From positions 98,799,463-98,863,462 of the forward strand of contig NC_083570.1 of assembly GCF_027579695.1 (NCBI RefSeq): DNA of 64,000 bases, given 5' to 3'. Numbering within the stretch: the first letter of the stretch is position 1; each line of letters starts with the position of its first letter. Position numbers and translations under genes: made by a program. The DNA is from Neoarius graeffei. Its lineage: Eukaryota > Chordata > Actinopteri > Siluriformes > Ariidae. A model generated the notes under the pieces. The model saw only the letters and a list, made by a program, of their open reading frames with translations. It was not told the origin of the DNA and made no database searches. This document shows, piece by piece, positions 12,149 through 25,200 of this stretch.

Positions 12149-12525
12149 GGGCGCCATGGTGGTGTAGTGGTTAGTGCTGTCACCTCACAGCAAGAAGGTC
12201 CGGGTTCGAGCCCCGTGGCCGGCGAGGGCCTTTCTGTGCAGAGTTTGCATGTTCTCCCCGTGTCCGCGTGGGTTTCCTCCGGGTGCTCCGGTTTCCCCCA
12301 CAGTCCAAAGACATGCAGGTTAGGTTAACTGGTGACTCTAAATTGACCGTAGGTGTGAATGTGAGTGTGAATGGTTGTCTGTGTCTATGTGTCAGCCCTG
12401 TGATGACCTGGCGACTTGTCCAGGGTGTACCCCACCTTTCGCCCGTAGTCAGCTGGGATAGGCTCCAGCTTGCCTGCGACCCTGTAGAACAGGATAAAGC
12501 GGCTAGAGATAATGAGATGAGATGA
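12149..12525 (+). repeat. tRNA-headed SINE
   Basis: Full-length copy, ggcgccatggtggtgtagtg to gataatgagatgagatgag, 188 bp beyond the nearest sting1 poly(A) candidate and less than 50 bp from the inverted copy at 11726-12099. Confidence 0.88.
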
Positions 12526-12712
12526 GACAACCCGACCCAGGATCCATAGAAATGTTTGCCATGTTCAGTCCATCTACAGTGAGTTCAAATCCCAAAGGAT
12601 TTTGTATTCACTATCTATATGTGCTTACTACGTAGAGTATAACGGACTTGAGCTGTAGTACCAATACATTCATTGTTTCTACATAAACAATTTTAAAAAA
12701 TTCTCATTTGTT

Positions 12713-12731
12713 TTTATTTTATATTTTTATT
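12713..12731 (-). terminator. Candidate polyadenylation signals of sting1
   Basis: Two AATAAA hexamers on the minus strand (12731-12726 and 12718-12713), about 245 bases after the stop codon. They are the first strong signals downstream, but the region is AT-rich and contains an (AAT)n run at about 12813-12846, so the assignment is tentative. Confidence 0.45.
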
Positions 12732-12813
12732 GAAATAGAGGATATATAAAGAAATATGTGGAAAAAAATGGGCCATTAATTATGTAAATTTAGCCACAAA
12801 CTTTAGGAGTTAC

Positions 12814-12846
<33 letters not shown>

Positions 12847-12973
12847 TCATACTGCATTAACAATGAAATAAGGTGGTTCTGATAACCTTAATGGCAGTTT
12901 CCTACCACTAGTTTACATCTTTAAACACACCATGAACATGTTATGTACAGAAAGTCGAATACGGATCATCACT

Positions 12974-13248
12974 TTATCGACGTCTGTTGTGGTGATGGTT
13001 TTGAGTGTAGTCTGTATTCTCCACAGGTTCTGACCTCAGTGAACATGGTGCGCTAATCATCAGACTGGGCAGGGAGGTGAGTGGCGCCTCCTGCTGGTGG
13101 GGATGAAGCGGAGTTGTAAAAACAGTCTGTTCTGGCACGGGTTGGGGCAGTTCCTCTGGCAGGTCCATTGGGATCTCGTGCTCCTGCTGCTGCAAGTGCT
13201 TGATGATCTCCGTGGACAGGTAGTGAGGGTCACCGTCAGCTCGTTGGT
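12974..13248 (-). CDS. sting1: sting1 last coding exon (completes D307, residues 308-397) with signalling tail
   Basis: Acceptor AAATTCAG|AC; stop codon TAA at 12976-12974. Codes [17 protein letters not shown], which ends the ligand-binding domain, then a proline-rich tail. The tail has SLMIS (368-372, pLxIS type, candidate phospho-serine S372), PCSLRSE (374-380, close to the TBK1-binding PLPLR[ST]D motif) and PVENTD (381-386, fits the TRAF6 consensus PxExx[acidic/aromatic]). The order resembles the extended tail described for zebrafish STING. It ends in a His/Arg-rich stretch. Confidence 0.95.
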
Positions 13249-16200
13249 CTGAATTTAAAAATAAATAAACAATTTGAGTTAATGAAAATGCTTACAAGGA
13301 ATTATTAGCTTGTAAGAAAATGTTTGTAGAACGTTTTACCTAAAAGTGCAGTGACCTGCGAAAACCTTTCATGTGAAAAGTTCTAGCATTTTAAAAATCA
13401 CCAAAAGTGAAAAGCACTTGCAAGATATTTAAATCGTGTTTAAAGATTTCATTCTAATTCCACTGAACGATGTAGTGCCTAATCTCATCTACTTACAGGA
13501 AAACAACATTACTGCCACATTTTAAAGGTGACATATTATACCCCTTTTCCACAAGTTGACACAATTCCTTGAGGTCTTAAAGGAGAACTGAAGTCATTTT
13601 TAAACTTGCTTTATTTCTTAATTAACGTGTTATGCAATTACGTTTTCGGTTTTAGTAACCTTATATCGTGACTCGTATTGGCAACTAATTGCAATTAAAT
13701 ATTATACTTATCGGCCTATTCGGTTTTTAGCCGTGTTGAATTTAGTTCGTTTGGTCCACGGCAGGCGTCGCTTATCTGCGTGATCTTCACGAGACTTGTG
13801 CGAGACTTCGAAACGTGAAGCGTCAGCCAGGTGTCAGTGCCGCCATTTTGAAAACTGTTTTCCAAACGAAGTATTGCACAAAAACGAGTTTAAATGACGA
13901 TTGCTGCCTACTTTTTTCAAACTTTCCTGATTGCTAACAAAACAAACAAAACTTCCGGCTTGATTATATCAGCATTCGAAAGAGGGCGCGCGCGTCTTTT
14001 GACAACGTTGGCAGATGTCGGTCACTTTGATTTCTGCTGTATGTTTTACTTCCGTCCTACGATGTCTCGCACAGGTCTCAACGAATCTCGTTTACGGCCA
14101 TCCCTTTGACATATGGACTGATATATTACAGAGCATATTTCAAACACTCATAACTTGCTATAGCAGCGACAAAATAGTGATCAAAAATGCTTTCCGATAT
14201 TTAATAAAATGAGAGCAATAGAACTTTGATAATAAAAAATTTGCCTTCAGTCCTCCTTTAATTAAATGTCTGTGACATGCTTCGATCAAAATACCACAAG
14301 GATAAAACACCACAGCTCCCTGTCGAAACAGCCCTGATCAAAACAGCTGATTTCACTGAGTGCCTGTTTTTTTAAATAAGTCACTGTTCAGCCCACCCCC
14401 TCTTCTGCTCAAGCCATGACTGGAGATACTCAGATGAGGGGGCGGGATCATTCTAATGAGCTCCACTTGTGACATAGAAAGAGGAGCAGAATCTGAACGG
14501 CTTGCTGTTTACTGAAATAGGCAGAAAAAAAGAGAAAAGACTGGATAGTCTTATTTCAGTGTTTGTGGGTTGGTAGGCTCCAGATACCCAAATGTATATG
14601 TGCTGTGAGGTGCTAATGCTAACCACTGCACCACTGTGCCTGTTAGAACTTCCACCAACTTTCTTGGAGGAGGTTATGTTTTTGCCTCTGTTTGTTTGTT
14701 TGTTCCTAACATACTTCAAAAAGTAATGAACAGACTTTGATGACATTTTGAGGAAAGGTGGGCCATGGGCAAAGGAACAATTGATTCGATTTTGATCCAG
14801 ATCGAGATATGTTTGTAGATCCAAGATTTGTTTGTCTTTTCCCAATGTAACTCAAAAAGTAGTGAACGGATTTTGATGAAATTTGGTGTCCAGCTTTAGT
14901 ATTATCCTCAGTTCAAGTCACTTGATTTTATTGTTGATAATATGTAGCTTGGTGGAAGTATGCACTCTATCAAGTGCCCTTCTAGTTATTGTCCTTAAAT
15001 TAAACTTTTAAACTTTGCTGTTGGGTAGCACGGTGGTGTAGTGGTTAGCACTGTTGCCTCACAGCAAGAAGGTCCTGGGTTCGAGCCCAGCAGCCGACGA
15101 GGGCCTTTCTGTGTGGAGTTTGCATGTTCTCCCCGTGTCTGCGTGGTTTTCCTCCGGGCACGGGCGCAGATAGAGGGGGGAATTCGTCCCACCCAGATTT
15201 AAATTCACCTCGTTCGGTCCCCCCCACTTATAGGGAGGAAAAAAACGTCTATGCTGTCTTTCTTTGCATAAGGCAAACCTCACGGAAAAATCAAAAGACT
15301 AATTACCATTCGGTTTATTGAGGTGCACAGCAGTACATACATAGTTGCAACTGCGCAGACTGCACAGGTTGCGAGCTCGAGCTTGGTTGCTATGGTTACC
15401 CACAAGTTTGACAGGCATATCGGGGACAGCGCCTCCTAGTTCAGGACCCCAACACGGCATGATGAAGGGTGCCAAAAGGCAAAAAACGATTGCATCGTTT
15501 TAAAAAAAAACGACTGTAAGTAAACTGTGCCTTACTTTATCATATCACCTTGCAATTTTTTGATAGTCTGTTCAAAGTAATGTCATAGTGAAAGTAAAAT
15601 CGTACGGAGTAGAGATGCCTTTCTGGTAGCCTCCTTCTTTCGGTGGTAGCCTGTAGATACAGTGCTCAGAAGGCAGTTTTAATGTTTAATCTGGCGTTCC
15701 CTGCCATAATTTCAGCGAGCATATTGTTTCATAAGGAAACTTTGCGAAGAGTTGTTGACTGACTGCCGCTCACGCAACACACAGGCATAGTTAGAAAGCC
15801 AGGATGCACTGGTTTACACTTTACACACACACACGTAGCCCAGCCTCTCGCTATGTTTAACAGTTGGAACTTAGCGGTTTTAAAACTAGTTTTGCAGTTT
15901 TGCAGTTTCTGTGCGTGATGATAATGTGTAAACTTTGGATTTCCATAGGCTATGTTAAAATGTTATCATTGTCGGGGGGCGCTGTTGAGCAGGATATGGA
16001 GTAAGACACGCTTTGGGAAGCTCTGCCAAAATCTAAGTTTAAAATTGTATTTGAAGCGCTTTATACTTCTCATATTGGTCGACTGAAGTCACGTACATGT
16101 GGCCAGTGAGCTGATCTGTATTTTATGTCAATGGCGAGGAACCTACGACAATATTCTTACACTCCTGGGCGGAAAACGGCTAATAGCAAACAAGCTAGCA

Positions 16201-19200
16201 TGGAAGATCTCAAGACCGAAGTTCTTGCCTCTCTTAAAGATGACATCTCAACACTAATCAGGTCAGAACTAAAGGACATTCTTACTGGCGAATTCAGCGC
16301 GGTAAAAAGTGAAATTCAGGCTGTTAAGACTGAGGTCGTGAACAGTGTTTCTCGACTGCGCACCGACCTAGAAACGGTGACTACCAAAATGGCTGACATG
16401 GAGCACAGTCTGACAACGTGCTCAGACGATGTTACAACTCTACAAGCTACAGTCGAACAACTTCAGGCAAATGTGTTGGACTTGCAACAAAAATGCATGG
16501 ACATGGAAGGCAGAATGAGGAGATCAAACATCCGAATACTAAACGTCCCAGAGGAGGCTGGAACGGGCGACCCGTCATTCGTCACACAGCTACTGAAGGA
16601 GGCATTCGATTTGGATAAAGACGTGTTGGTTGACAGATCGCATCGACTCGGAAGGGCTTCGTCATCAAAGAAATCTAAACCTACGCGAGAGAATAGCCCT
16701 ACTGCAAGCCAGGAGAAGCCCCGGGCCATAATCGCAAAGCTCCATTATTATCAGGATTGTGTGGACATACTTCGCCGAGCAAAGGAAAGAGGTGATGGCT
16801 TGCGCTATGGAGGAGTGTCTATTTCCATCTTTCCGGATTATCCTCCAGCCGTCGCGCGAGCAAGATCTGCGTTCAACGAGGTAAAACAGCTGCTGAGAGG
16901 CCGCGAGGATGCCCGCTACGGAGTGAAGTTCCCTGCCAAGTTATGCATCACTTTCAAAGGCACCAAGAAAGAATTTTTGGACCCGAGAAAAGCGATGTCG
17001 TATGTGAAATCGACAATACTTGTGGAAGACAGGCTTGTATCGTCAGAGTAAACGTTGTAATCATGATGACATGTCCGAAAGGTAGGCTAAAATCTATTTA
17101 GAAATTGAAAGTGATCGCGAGTGAGAGAGAATTACTATAATCAATAGAACCACTGATGTTTGGACTGGCTTGATACAATGGACAGTCGACTTAACGTATT
17201 GGAAGCGCTTTTCATTACTGCTTAATTGGCAGAGCCCCCTGCTCGAGTTTGAGTTCCCCCATCACAAGCACATAGTCTATGTGTGGATTCCATTGTAAAG
17301 GGTTTAGTGTTCACCTCATTCTAGGTGACAAGGGAAGGGACTTAATCGCACCTGATAATCTTTTTTGTATGGTTTTAATGCTTATTTTTCTCACCTTTTT
17401 TTTTTTTTTGGAGGAGGACCTTTTTTTTTTTTTTTTTTGCACCAATATCTGGATACATTAATATGCTTTTATATAATGATAAATGGCTAACACACTGTTG
17501 AGAGGTAATACAGGATGCCCAGTTAACTTTGTTTCCTGGAATGTGAAATCTTTAAATCACCCTGTTAAACGCAAGAAAGTTCTGTCGCATCTCAGCCAGC
17601 TTAATGCTGGACTGGCCTTTCTCCAAGAAACACATTTACGTCAATGTGATCATAGTAAACTAAGAGGCACCTGGATAGGTCAACTCTATCATTCCAATTT
17701 CAACAGTAAGTCAAGAGGCACAGCTATTTTGATAAATAAGAATGTTCCATTTGTAATGTCAAAAGTGGAGGCAGATAACTATGGAAGGTATGTTATAGTT
17801 ACAGGAAGATTATATGAAACCCCAGTTGTCCTAGCTAACATATACGCCCCCAACTGGGATGACGAGTCATTTTTTTCATCCTTTTTTTCTCGCTTGCCAG
17901 ATATAAACTCTCACTACCTTATTTTGGCAGGTGATCTGAACTGTGCCTTCTCCCATTTAGACCGTAGCTCAACTAGAATGGTCCCTCAAACTAGAGCAAG
18001 CCAAACCATTGATTTATTTCTTCAGACTTATGGGATTACAGATGTATGGCGCTTTCAGAATCCTAACTCTAGATGTTACTCTTTTTTCTCCCATGTTCAT
18101 AAAACCTTTTCCCGCATAGATTATTTCCTAATGGACAACCGCCTTCTCCCCATAGTGAGTAAGTGTGAATATCAAGCAATTATTATATCTGATCATGCCC
18201 CATTATTGATGACATTGGATATACCAACCTCACAAGATGTTTATAGACCATGGCGATTAAATAATTTATGGCTCAGTGATCAATGCTTTGTTGATTTTAT
18301 CTCATCTGAAATATCATCATTTATGGAAAATAATAAAACACCAGGTATGTCATCATCAACAATATGGGAGTCTATGAAGGCATATCTAAGGGGACAAATT
18401 ATATCTTATTGTGCCCAAAAGAAAAAGGGTGAAACAGCATATCTTAAGAAATTAACTGAGGATATTTTGCATGTCGATAGGTTACTTGCTCAGGCACCAT
18501 CCCCAGACTTATATAAACACAGGCTCATGTTACAGACAGAATTCAATCTTTTATCATCTAAATATATTACCAACCTTCTCAATAAATCACATCATAAAAT
18601 TTATGAACACGGTGAAAAAATAGGTACAATTCTTGCACACCAGCTGCGCCAAAGGTCTGCAGCCCAAAGTATAACTGAAATAAGTGATGAGACAGGCAAT
18701 AAGCATATCAACCACCTTGAAATTAACCAGACTTTCCATAGGTTCTATTCTAGGCTGTACAGTTCTGAATCACATCAGGATAAAAATCTGTTTCAATCCT
18801 TTTTTCACAATTTAGATATTCCTTCAGTACAGAAGCAAGTTGCCTCTGAACTTGATGAGCCATTCACTGAGGAAGAATTTTGCTTTGCTGTGAAAACTAT
18901 GCAAAATGGCAAATGCCCGGGGCCAGATGGATTTCCTAGTGAATTTTTAAAAAAGTTTTCTAAAGAGCTAGCACCTCTTCTACTCTCTGTGTTTGAAGAG
19001 TCATTCACAGCTGGGTCACTGCCCCCAACAATGCGTCAAGCTGTTATATCACTTATTCCTAAGAAGGACAAAGATCCCTTAATATGTGGCTCTTACCGCC
19101 CAATTTCTCTTTTAAATGTTGACAATAAAATACTTGCCAAAATGTTAGCCTTGCGATTGGAAAGAATACTTCCATCACTGATATCAGAGGATCAGACAGG

Positions 19201-22200
19201 ATTCATTAAAAATAGACAATTATCATCTAATGTACGTAGATTGCTTAATATTCTTTACAACTCCTCACCATCCAAAAGCAAAGAAGTTTTGATATCACTA
19301 GACGCCGAAAAGGCCTTTGATCGAGTAGAGATGGACTATCTTTTCTTTATTTTAGAACGTTTCGGGTTTGGACCACAATTTATACAGTGGATTAAGGTAT
19401 TGTATTTCCTACCTATGGCAGCTGTTCGAACTAATAATAACCTCTCACCTTTCTTCAATTTACAACGTGGCACTAGACAAGGCTGCCCCTTGTCGCCCCT
19501 ACTATTTGCTTTAACTATTGAGCCACTGGCAATTGCACTGCGTAGCAATACTGACATCAAAGGAGTGTTGAGAGGCGGATTAGAGCACAAGGTTTCACTA
19601 TATGCCGATGATATGCTCATATATATGTCAGATCCTGAGGAAAGTCTACCTAAGATGCTGGAGGTGCTACATTCATTTGGTAGGATTTCAGGATACAAGG
19701 TTAACATGCAAAAAAGTGAACTTATGCCTATTGACCCCTCCTATCAGCTTACTACAAACCAATCATTTTCTATCAAGATATGCACACATAAATTTAGGTA
19801 TTTAGGAATTTGGATAACACGTAGGTTTAAAGATTTATATGAAGCTAATTTTGCCCCACTTTTAAAAAGTCTAAAGACAGACTTAAGCCGCTGGAACCTC
19901 CTCCCGCTATCCCTAGGGGGAAGAATCAACATTGTCAAAATGAATATCATGCCTCGTTTTTTGTTTGTCTTCCAATGCCTCCCCATTTTCTTAACTAAAT
20001 CTTTTTTTGGAAATATAAACAAACTTATATCTGGCTTTATTTGGAATGGGAAAAATCCACGTATACGTAAAGAAGTACTGCAACGACACAAACAACATGG
20101 TGGGTTCTCCTTGCCCAACTTTCAATATTACTATTGGGCAACTAATATTAAAAACATACTTTTTTGGATCCACTCTGCTACTTATGAAAACTGCCCCAGC
20201 TGGTTGCAGCTAGAAATAGCATCTTGCAAACAGGTCTCATTACATGCAATAGCCTGCTCCAAAATTCCCCTTGCAGAGCCCATGTCCAAATTCTGCAGCA
20301 ATCCCATTGTGAAACACACTTTTAAAATATGGGCACAATTTAGACGGGCCTTCTCTTTATTTGACATGTCTAAGAATGCCCCTTTGGTTGGAAACAATAT
20401 GTTTACCCCATCTATAAATGATAATGCCTTTAAGGTCTGGTCTGAGAGGGGACTGAAGACAATCAAAGATCTCTATGTTGGTGGGGTGTTTGGATCCTTT
20501 GAATATTTCCAAACACAAAACCGCATTCCTAGCACACACTTCTACAGGTATCTGCAGCTCCGTAGCTTTGTTTCTACACACTTTCCATCTTTCCCATCAC
20601 CACAGACAGATTCTCTTTTAGATACATTAATCAAAATCCTTCCTCAATTTAAAGAAACAATAGGAACAGTTTATGGTGTACTTAATACAAGCAACTTAGA
20701 ACAATTAACAGTGTTAAAAAGCAAATGGGAGGAGGAACTGGATACAAATATATCTGACACACAATGGCAATCCGCTCTCAAAAATATACATTCATCGTCA
20801 ATTTGCCTCAAGCATGCTGTTATTCAATTTAAAGTCTTCCACCGGTTACATTGGTCCAAGACAAGGTTGGCTAGGATTATGCCTAATATTGATCCAACAT
20901 GTGACAGATGTAAAGTTGAACCTGCTACACTCGTACACATGTTCTGGAGTTGTCCAAAATTATTTGAGTTTTGGAATTCAATCTTTGTGTTTTTGTCTAA
21001 AGCTCTGAATGTGGATATTGAACCCTCTCCATTGGTTAGTATTTTTGGAGTAGCACCTGAAGAACTAAGCGGCATAGGCGACTATGGTAAAATTGTTATA
21101 GCATTTACAACACTAATTGCCAGACGTATTATATTAATGAAGTGGAAAGACAAATCGCCCCCTACATTTAAGCATTGGATTAATGATGTAATGCAATATC
21201 TGACACTTGAAGATATCCGATTTCATATCCAGGGTAACAGTCTCAAATTCTGCTATATTTGGCAGCCTGTCCTCACTTTAGTGGGAAAGCTTGATTCTAA
21301 TGACATTGTTATGTAGTAAATTCTATGGAAGTCCTCCTCCTCCTTCCTTCTTTATTTGTGTATTTTATTTATTTATTTATTTATTTATTTTTCATTATTG
21401 TTATCATTTTATTATTATTATTATTATTATTTTTATTTTTTTTATTTTTTTTATTTTATCTATTATTATTATTATTTATGTCATATTGTTTTTTCTTGTT
21501 GTTGTTAATTACTTTGAATTGGGGTGCGACGGGGTTGGGAGGGTTGAATGTTAATGTTTGTTCTGTACTTAACACAAAAATAAAAAAGACTTGAGATTAA
21601 AAAAAAAAATGTTATCATTGTCCTGGCCTGCAGGTAGTTCCTGGTGATGGCAGTGAGGGAGGTGAAATAACATGTATACACTACCGTTCAAAAGTTTGGG
21701 GTCACCCAGACAATTTTGTGTTTTCCATGAAAAGTCACACTTTTATTTATTTACCACCATAAGTTGTAAAATGAATAGAAAATATAGTCAAGACATTTTT
21801 CTGGCCATTTTGAGCATTTAATCGACCCCACAAATGTGATGCTCCAGAAACTCAATCTGCTCAAAGGAAGGTCAGTTTTATAGCTTCTCTAAAGAGCTCA
21901 ACTGTTTTCAGCTGCGCTAACATGATTGTACAAGGGTTTTCTAATCATCCATTAGCCTTCTGAGGCAATGAGCAAACACATTGTACCATTAGAACACTGG
22001 AGTGAGAGTTGCTGGAAATGGGCCTCTATACACCTATGGAGATATTGCACCAAAAACCAGACATTTGCAGCTAGAATAGTCATTTACCACATTAGCAATG
22101 AAATAGAGTGGATTTCTGATTAGTTTAAAGTGATCTTCATTGAAAAGAACAGTGCTTTTCTTTCAAAAATAAGGACATTTCAAAGTGACCCAAAACTTTT

Positions 22201-22206
22201 GAACGG

Positions 22207-22281
<75 letters not shown>

Positions 22282-25200
22282 TACATACATACATATATAT
22301 ATACACAAAATGGAATCATTTGCTGACAGCTCAGTCCCCCCCAGTTCAAAAATCCTATCTGCGCCCCTGCCTCCAGGTGCTCCGGTTTCCCCCACAGTCC
22401 AAAGACATACAGGTTTGGCTAATTGGTGGCTCTAAATTGACCGTAGGTGTGAGTGTGAATGGTTGTTTTTCTATGTGTCAGCCCTGTGATGACCTGGCGA
22501 CTTGTCCAGGGTGTACCCCGCCTCTCGCCCACAGTCAGCTGGGATAGGCTCCAGCCCACCTGCGACCCTGTAGAACAGGATAAGCGGCTACAGATTAGAG
22601 CCCTACACTCCCGCGGGAGTCCCGGGGGACTCGCCGCAAAGCAGTGTGGCGCGGGACAAATTTTGAAAGCTCATTGCGGGCGTGGGCGGGACCGGAAGTG
22701 CACATATGTGGCGCGAGTGGGAGCGGTGATAAGCTGCAGTCCCGCTAACTAAAAACGTGCTTGAAATAAAATTTATAAATTATTAATTTATGTCTATCAT
22801 ATATAATTTGTGCTGGATATTTTATTTGGCATTAATAAAAACATTTTAGGATGCCTAAATTTGCAGAGAATGTCAGATTGAGTGAGAAATAGCATCTTAA
22901 ACTTGCTATTGATCACTCTAATGACTCGCAGTTCACACCCAGCTAGCAAGAGAACTATGAGTGAATTGATTTACTTGTTGCCTTAGTTTACAACTTTAAT
23001 CAGAGAGACAGGTTACACAGTGACGGTAGGCTTGACTCAATGCTATCCCAGAAATCCTTCCTGTAATATGCAAATTTGGCTGTCCAATCAGAGGCGGCCA
23101 AATTTGCATATTACGGGAAGGATTTCTGGGATAGCATCGAGTCAAGCCTACCGTCACTGTGTAACCTGTCTCTCTGATTAAAGTTGTAGACTAACGCAAG
23201 CAGTAAATCAATTCACTTCTTTTACTAGCTGTGCTTTGCAATAAAAAAAAATATAAAAAAAACATTGGTACAAAGCAAGCCCATTCACTTTTTTATGCTG
23301 ATCAGAGAATTACAGTGGTTTCTCATATGATAAAAATGTGTGATTTGCAATTAAATATTTTAATCGTTTGACAGCACTAGTTATTATTATTAGAGATACT
23401 ACATGCTGAATTCAGAAACAAGGTAAACAATAACAAACGTGAGCTGTAGATATTTATGCTCAAATCCACTCAAAGTAGGGGGCGGGGCACCATCACGCTG
23501 TGTCAAGACAAGAGTTTTCCTGAGAAATAACGCGAACGTCTGCATCATGCGGGATTTGCGGGTGGGGGCGGGACTGAAAATCATAATTTTTTTGTGGGCG
23601 CGGGTGGGGGCAGGACTGAAAATCATAATTTTTTTGTGGGCGCGGGCGGGAGCAAGACTGAAAATCATAATTCTTTGCGGGCGCGGGCAGGAGTGGGACT
23701 ACACAATGCGGGCGCGGGCGGGAGCGGGACTGAAAAATCCGACCCGCGCAGACCTCTACTACAGATAATGAATGGATGGATAGATGGAACTTTGCTGTGG
23801 TCTGTACAGAGTGTGTGAGTGCTCTTCTCGGTTTTGATGATGATGATGTGACTGTGCAGAAGCACCACAGACATTTTGAAAAGTGCGTAGTTGCTTTAAA
23901 TCAAAACAATTTTTGAATTTTTTTAGCACTTTTTCACATAAAAACATGGCGTTAACTTCATTGCACCAGTAAAAATGAACTGGTACAATGTCAATTTGCA
24001 CTTATTTTTAATACTTTTAAAAGTAGCATCTTTTGGATTTTCATTTGAGTTTACAAATCTCTAAACACACTTGACTTAAAGCTACGGTCACCCTACAACT
24101 GACGATGCTTTGCGATGGGTTACTGATGAAAATGAGGCGTTTTGGTGGCGACGCATGGCGATATACAGATGAGCTAAAGTTGTGGTCACACAGCAGGCAA
24201 ACACTTGATTGTCACACCTACACACGTTCAAGCAGCCACGCTCGCTCACAAGACCCAGTCATTATGGAAAACACCTGATGCTGATTTGAGCGCAATTAGC
24301 ATGCCCATATAAGGACATAGAGGCTTTGCGAAATATTATCATTATCACTGTCACGTTTGTTTCTAGCCATGTTTATGACTCTTCTTTCGGTTTCGTTTGT
24401 GTTTTGTTACTCTGACCTTGCGTCACATTTTGTTTTTGTAAATATCACGCCTGCTAATAAATGCTTTTCCTGCATTTACATCCATCTACTGCCACATACC
24501 TGATAGAATACTTCACAAAGTCTCTGTGAAAATAGTGTCCTTACATGCGCATGCTGATTGTGCTCAAATCAGCATTAGGTGTTTCCCATAATGACTGGGT
24601 CCCAGGTGCACACACAACATGCTCTGAAGGATCCCTGAATGTAAATGCAAGTTTTAAGCCTCGGCGAAGGTTACGTTATACTGAGCCGCTGTGTTGATGA
24701 AGCTCCCGCGAGCATCGGGGACATGGATTTGAGACAAATATACATCTCAAGAGGCTTGACAAAGGTTCTCTGAGCTTTGGGAAGTATTCCCAAATCCGTC
24801 TGCAAGCATCCGCTGGTTAGTTTGCTGAAGAAAACATCGCTGCCAAATTTCAATCCATACATTGACATTTTTCGTGACGTTTTTGGCCACTCACGAGGCG
24901 GAGACACACCAAAAAACAACTCGTGAAGCTCGGAGAACACGTGGTGTGTATCACACAAGAGGTGGCGATGCTACCAATTTTCATCGCCAAGTATTTGGAA
25001 ACCCATCATGTAGTGTGACCAGGGCCTAAGGAAGCTAGAGAAATTTTGACACATTATCTATACATTCACTTAAGCATAAAGTCTCAGTACTTTTTTCACT
25101 CCCTGGAGCTCAATCTCCAGCATGAGAAGTAAGAGTTACAGTAAGACCCACCATCGAGCAGGATAAGGCGGTAGCGGTTGCGACACTCTAGAGAACATTC

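Larger units (their letters stand above)
15974..21605 (+). mobile_element. Near full-length L1/Tx1-group LINE retrotransposon
   Basis: Begins ggggggcgctgttgagcagg; has about 150 bp of leader, ORF1, a 431-bp spacer, ORF2, a short AT-rich 3' UTR with TTTA/TTA runs (21358-21475), and an A-tail. A perfect 17-bp target duplication aaaatgttatcattgtc flanks it (15957-15973, 21606-21622; its first bases overlap the A-tail). Both ORFs are open, so the copy looks young. It lies antisense to sting1 in intron 5. Confidence 0.93.
15159..22369. mobile_element. hAT-type non-autonomous transposon carrying a LINE and a MITE
   Basis: Termini cacgggcgcagatag and ctatctgcgcccctg are inverted copies (14 of 15 match), with an 8-bp target duplication (15151-15158, 22370-22377, one difference). 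No hAT transposase was seen. Without the LINE (15974-21622) and the MITE (21679-22211) the element is about 1 kb. Confidence 0.85.
22596..23758. mobile_element. hAT-type non-autonomous element, 1163 bp, with internal foldback and GC-rich repeats
   Basis: Begins tagagccctacac and ends gcgcagacctcta, an imperfect inverted terminus, with a perfect 8-bp duplication ctacagat (22588-22595, 23759-23766). It contains a long palindrome (22938-23234) and a GC-rich tandem repeat (23553-23740). No transposase. Confidence 0.8.
15024..23785 (+). repeat. SINE split into three pieces by two hAT-type insertions
   Basis: Pieces: 15024-15158 (tRNA head and start of body), 22370-22595 (body) and 23759-23785 (tail aatgaatggatgg). 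Each break has an 8-bp duplication of SINE sequence: cctccggg/cctccagg for the first insertion and ctacagat/ctacagat for the second. Joined, the pieces read as one ordinary SINE. Confidence 0.9.

Noticed and set aside
13894..14109. Open frames inside the TTAA-flanked MITE
   Set aside because: Lie wholly within a non-coding MITE with clear inverted ends.
17483..21316. Endogenous retrovirus as source of the reverse transcriptase
   Set aside because: No LTRs, gag-protease or integrase; AP-endonuclease, YADD, A-tail and target duplication show a non-LTR LINE.
24080..25027. Extra coding exon beside sting1 exon 5 (minus-strand frame 24671-24958)
   Set aside because: Lies inside a terminal-inverted-repeat element and has no STING-like sequence; the exon chain is complete without it.
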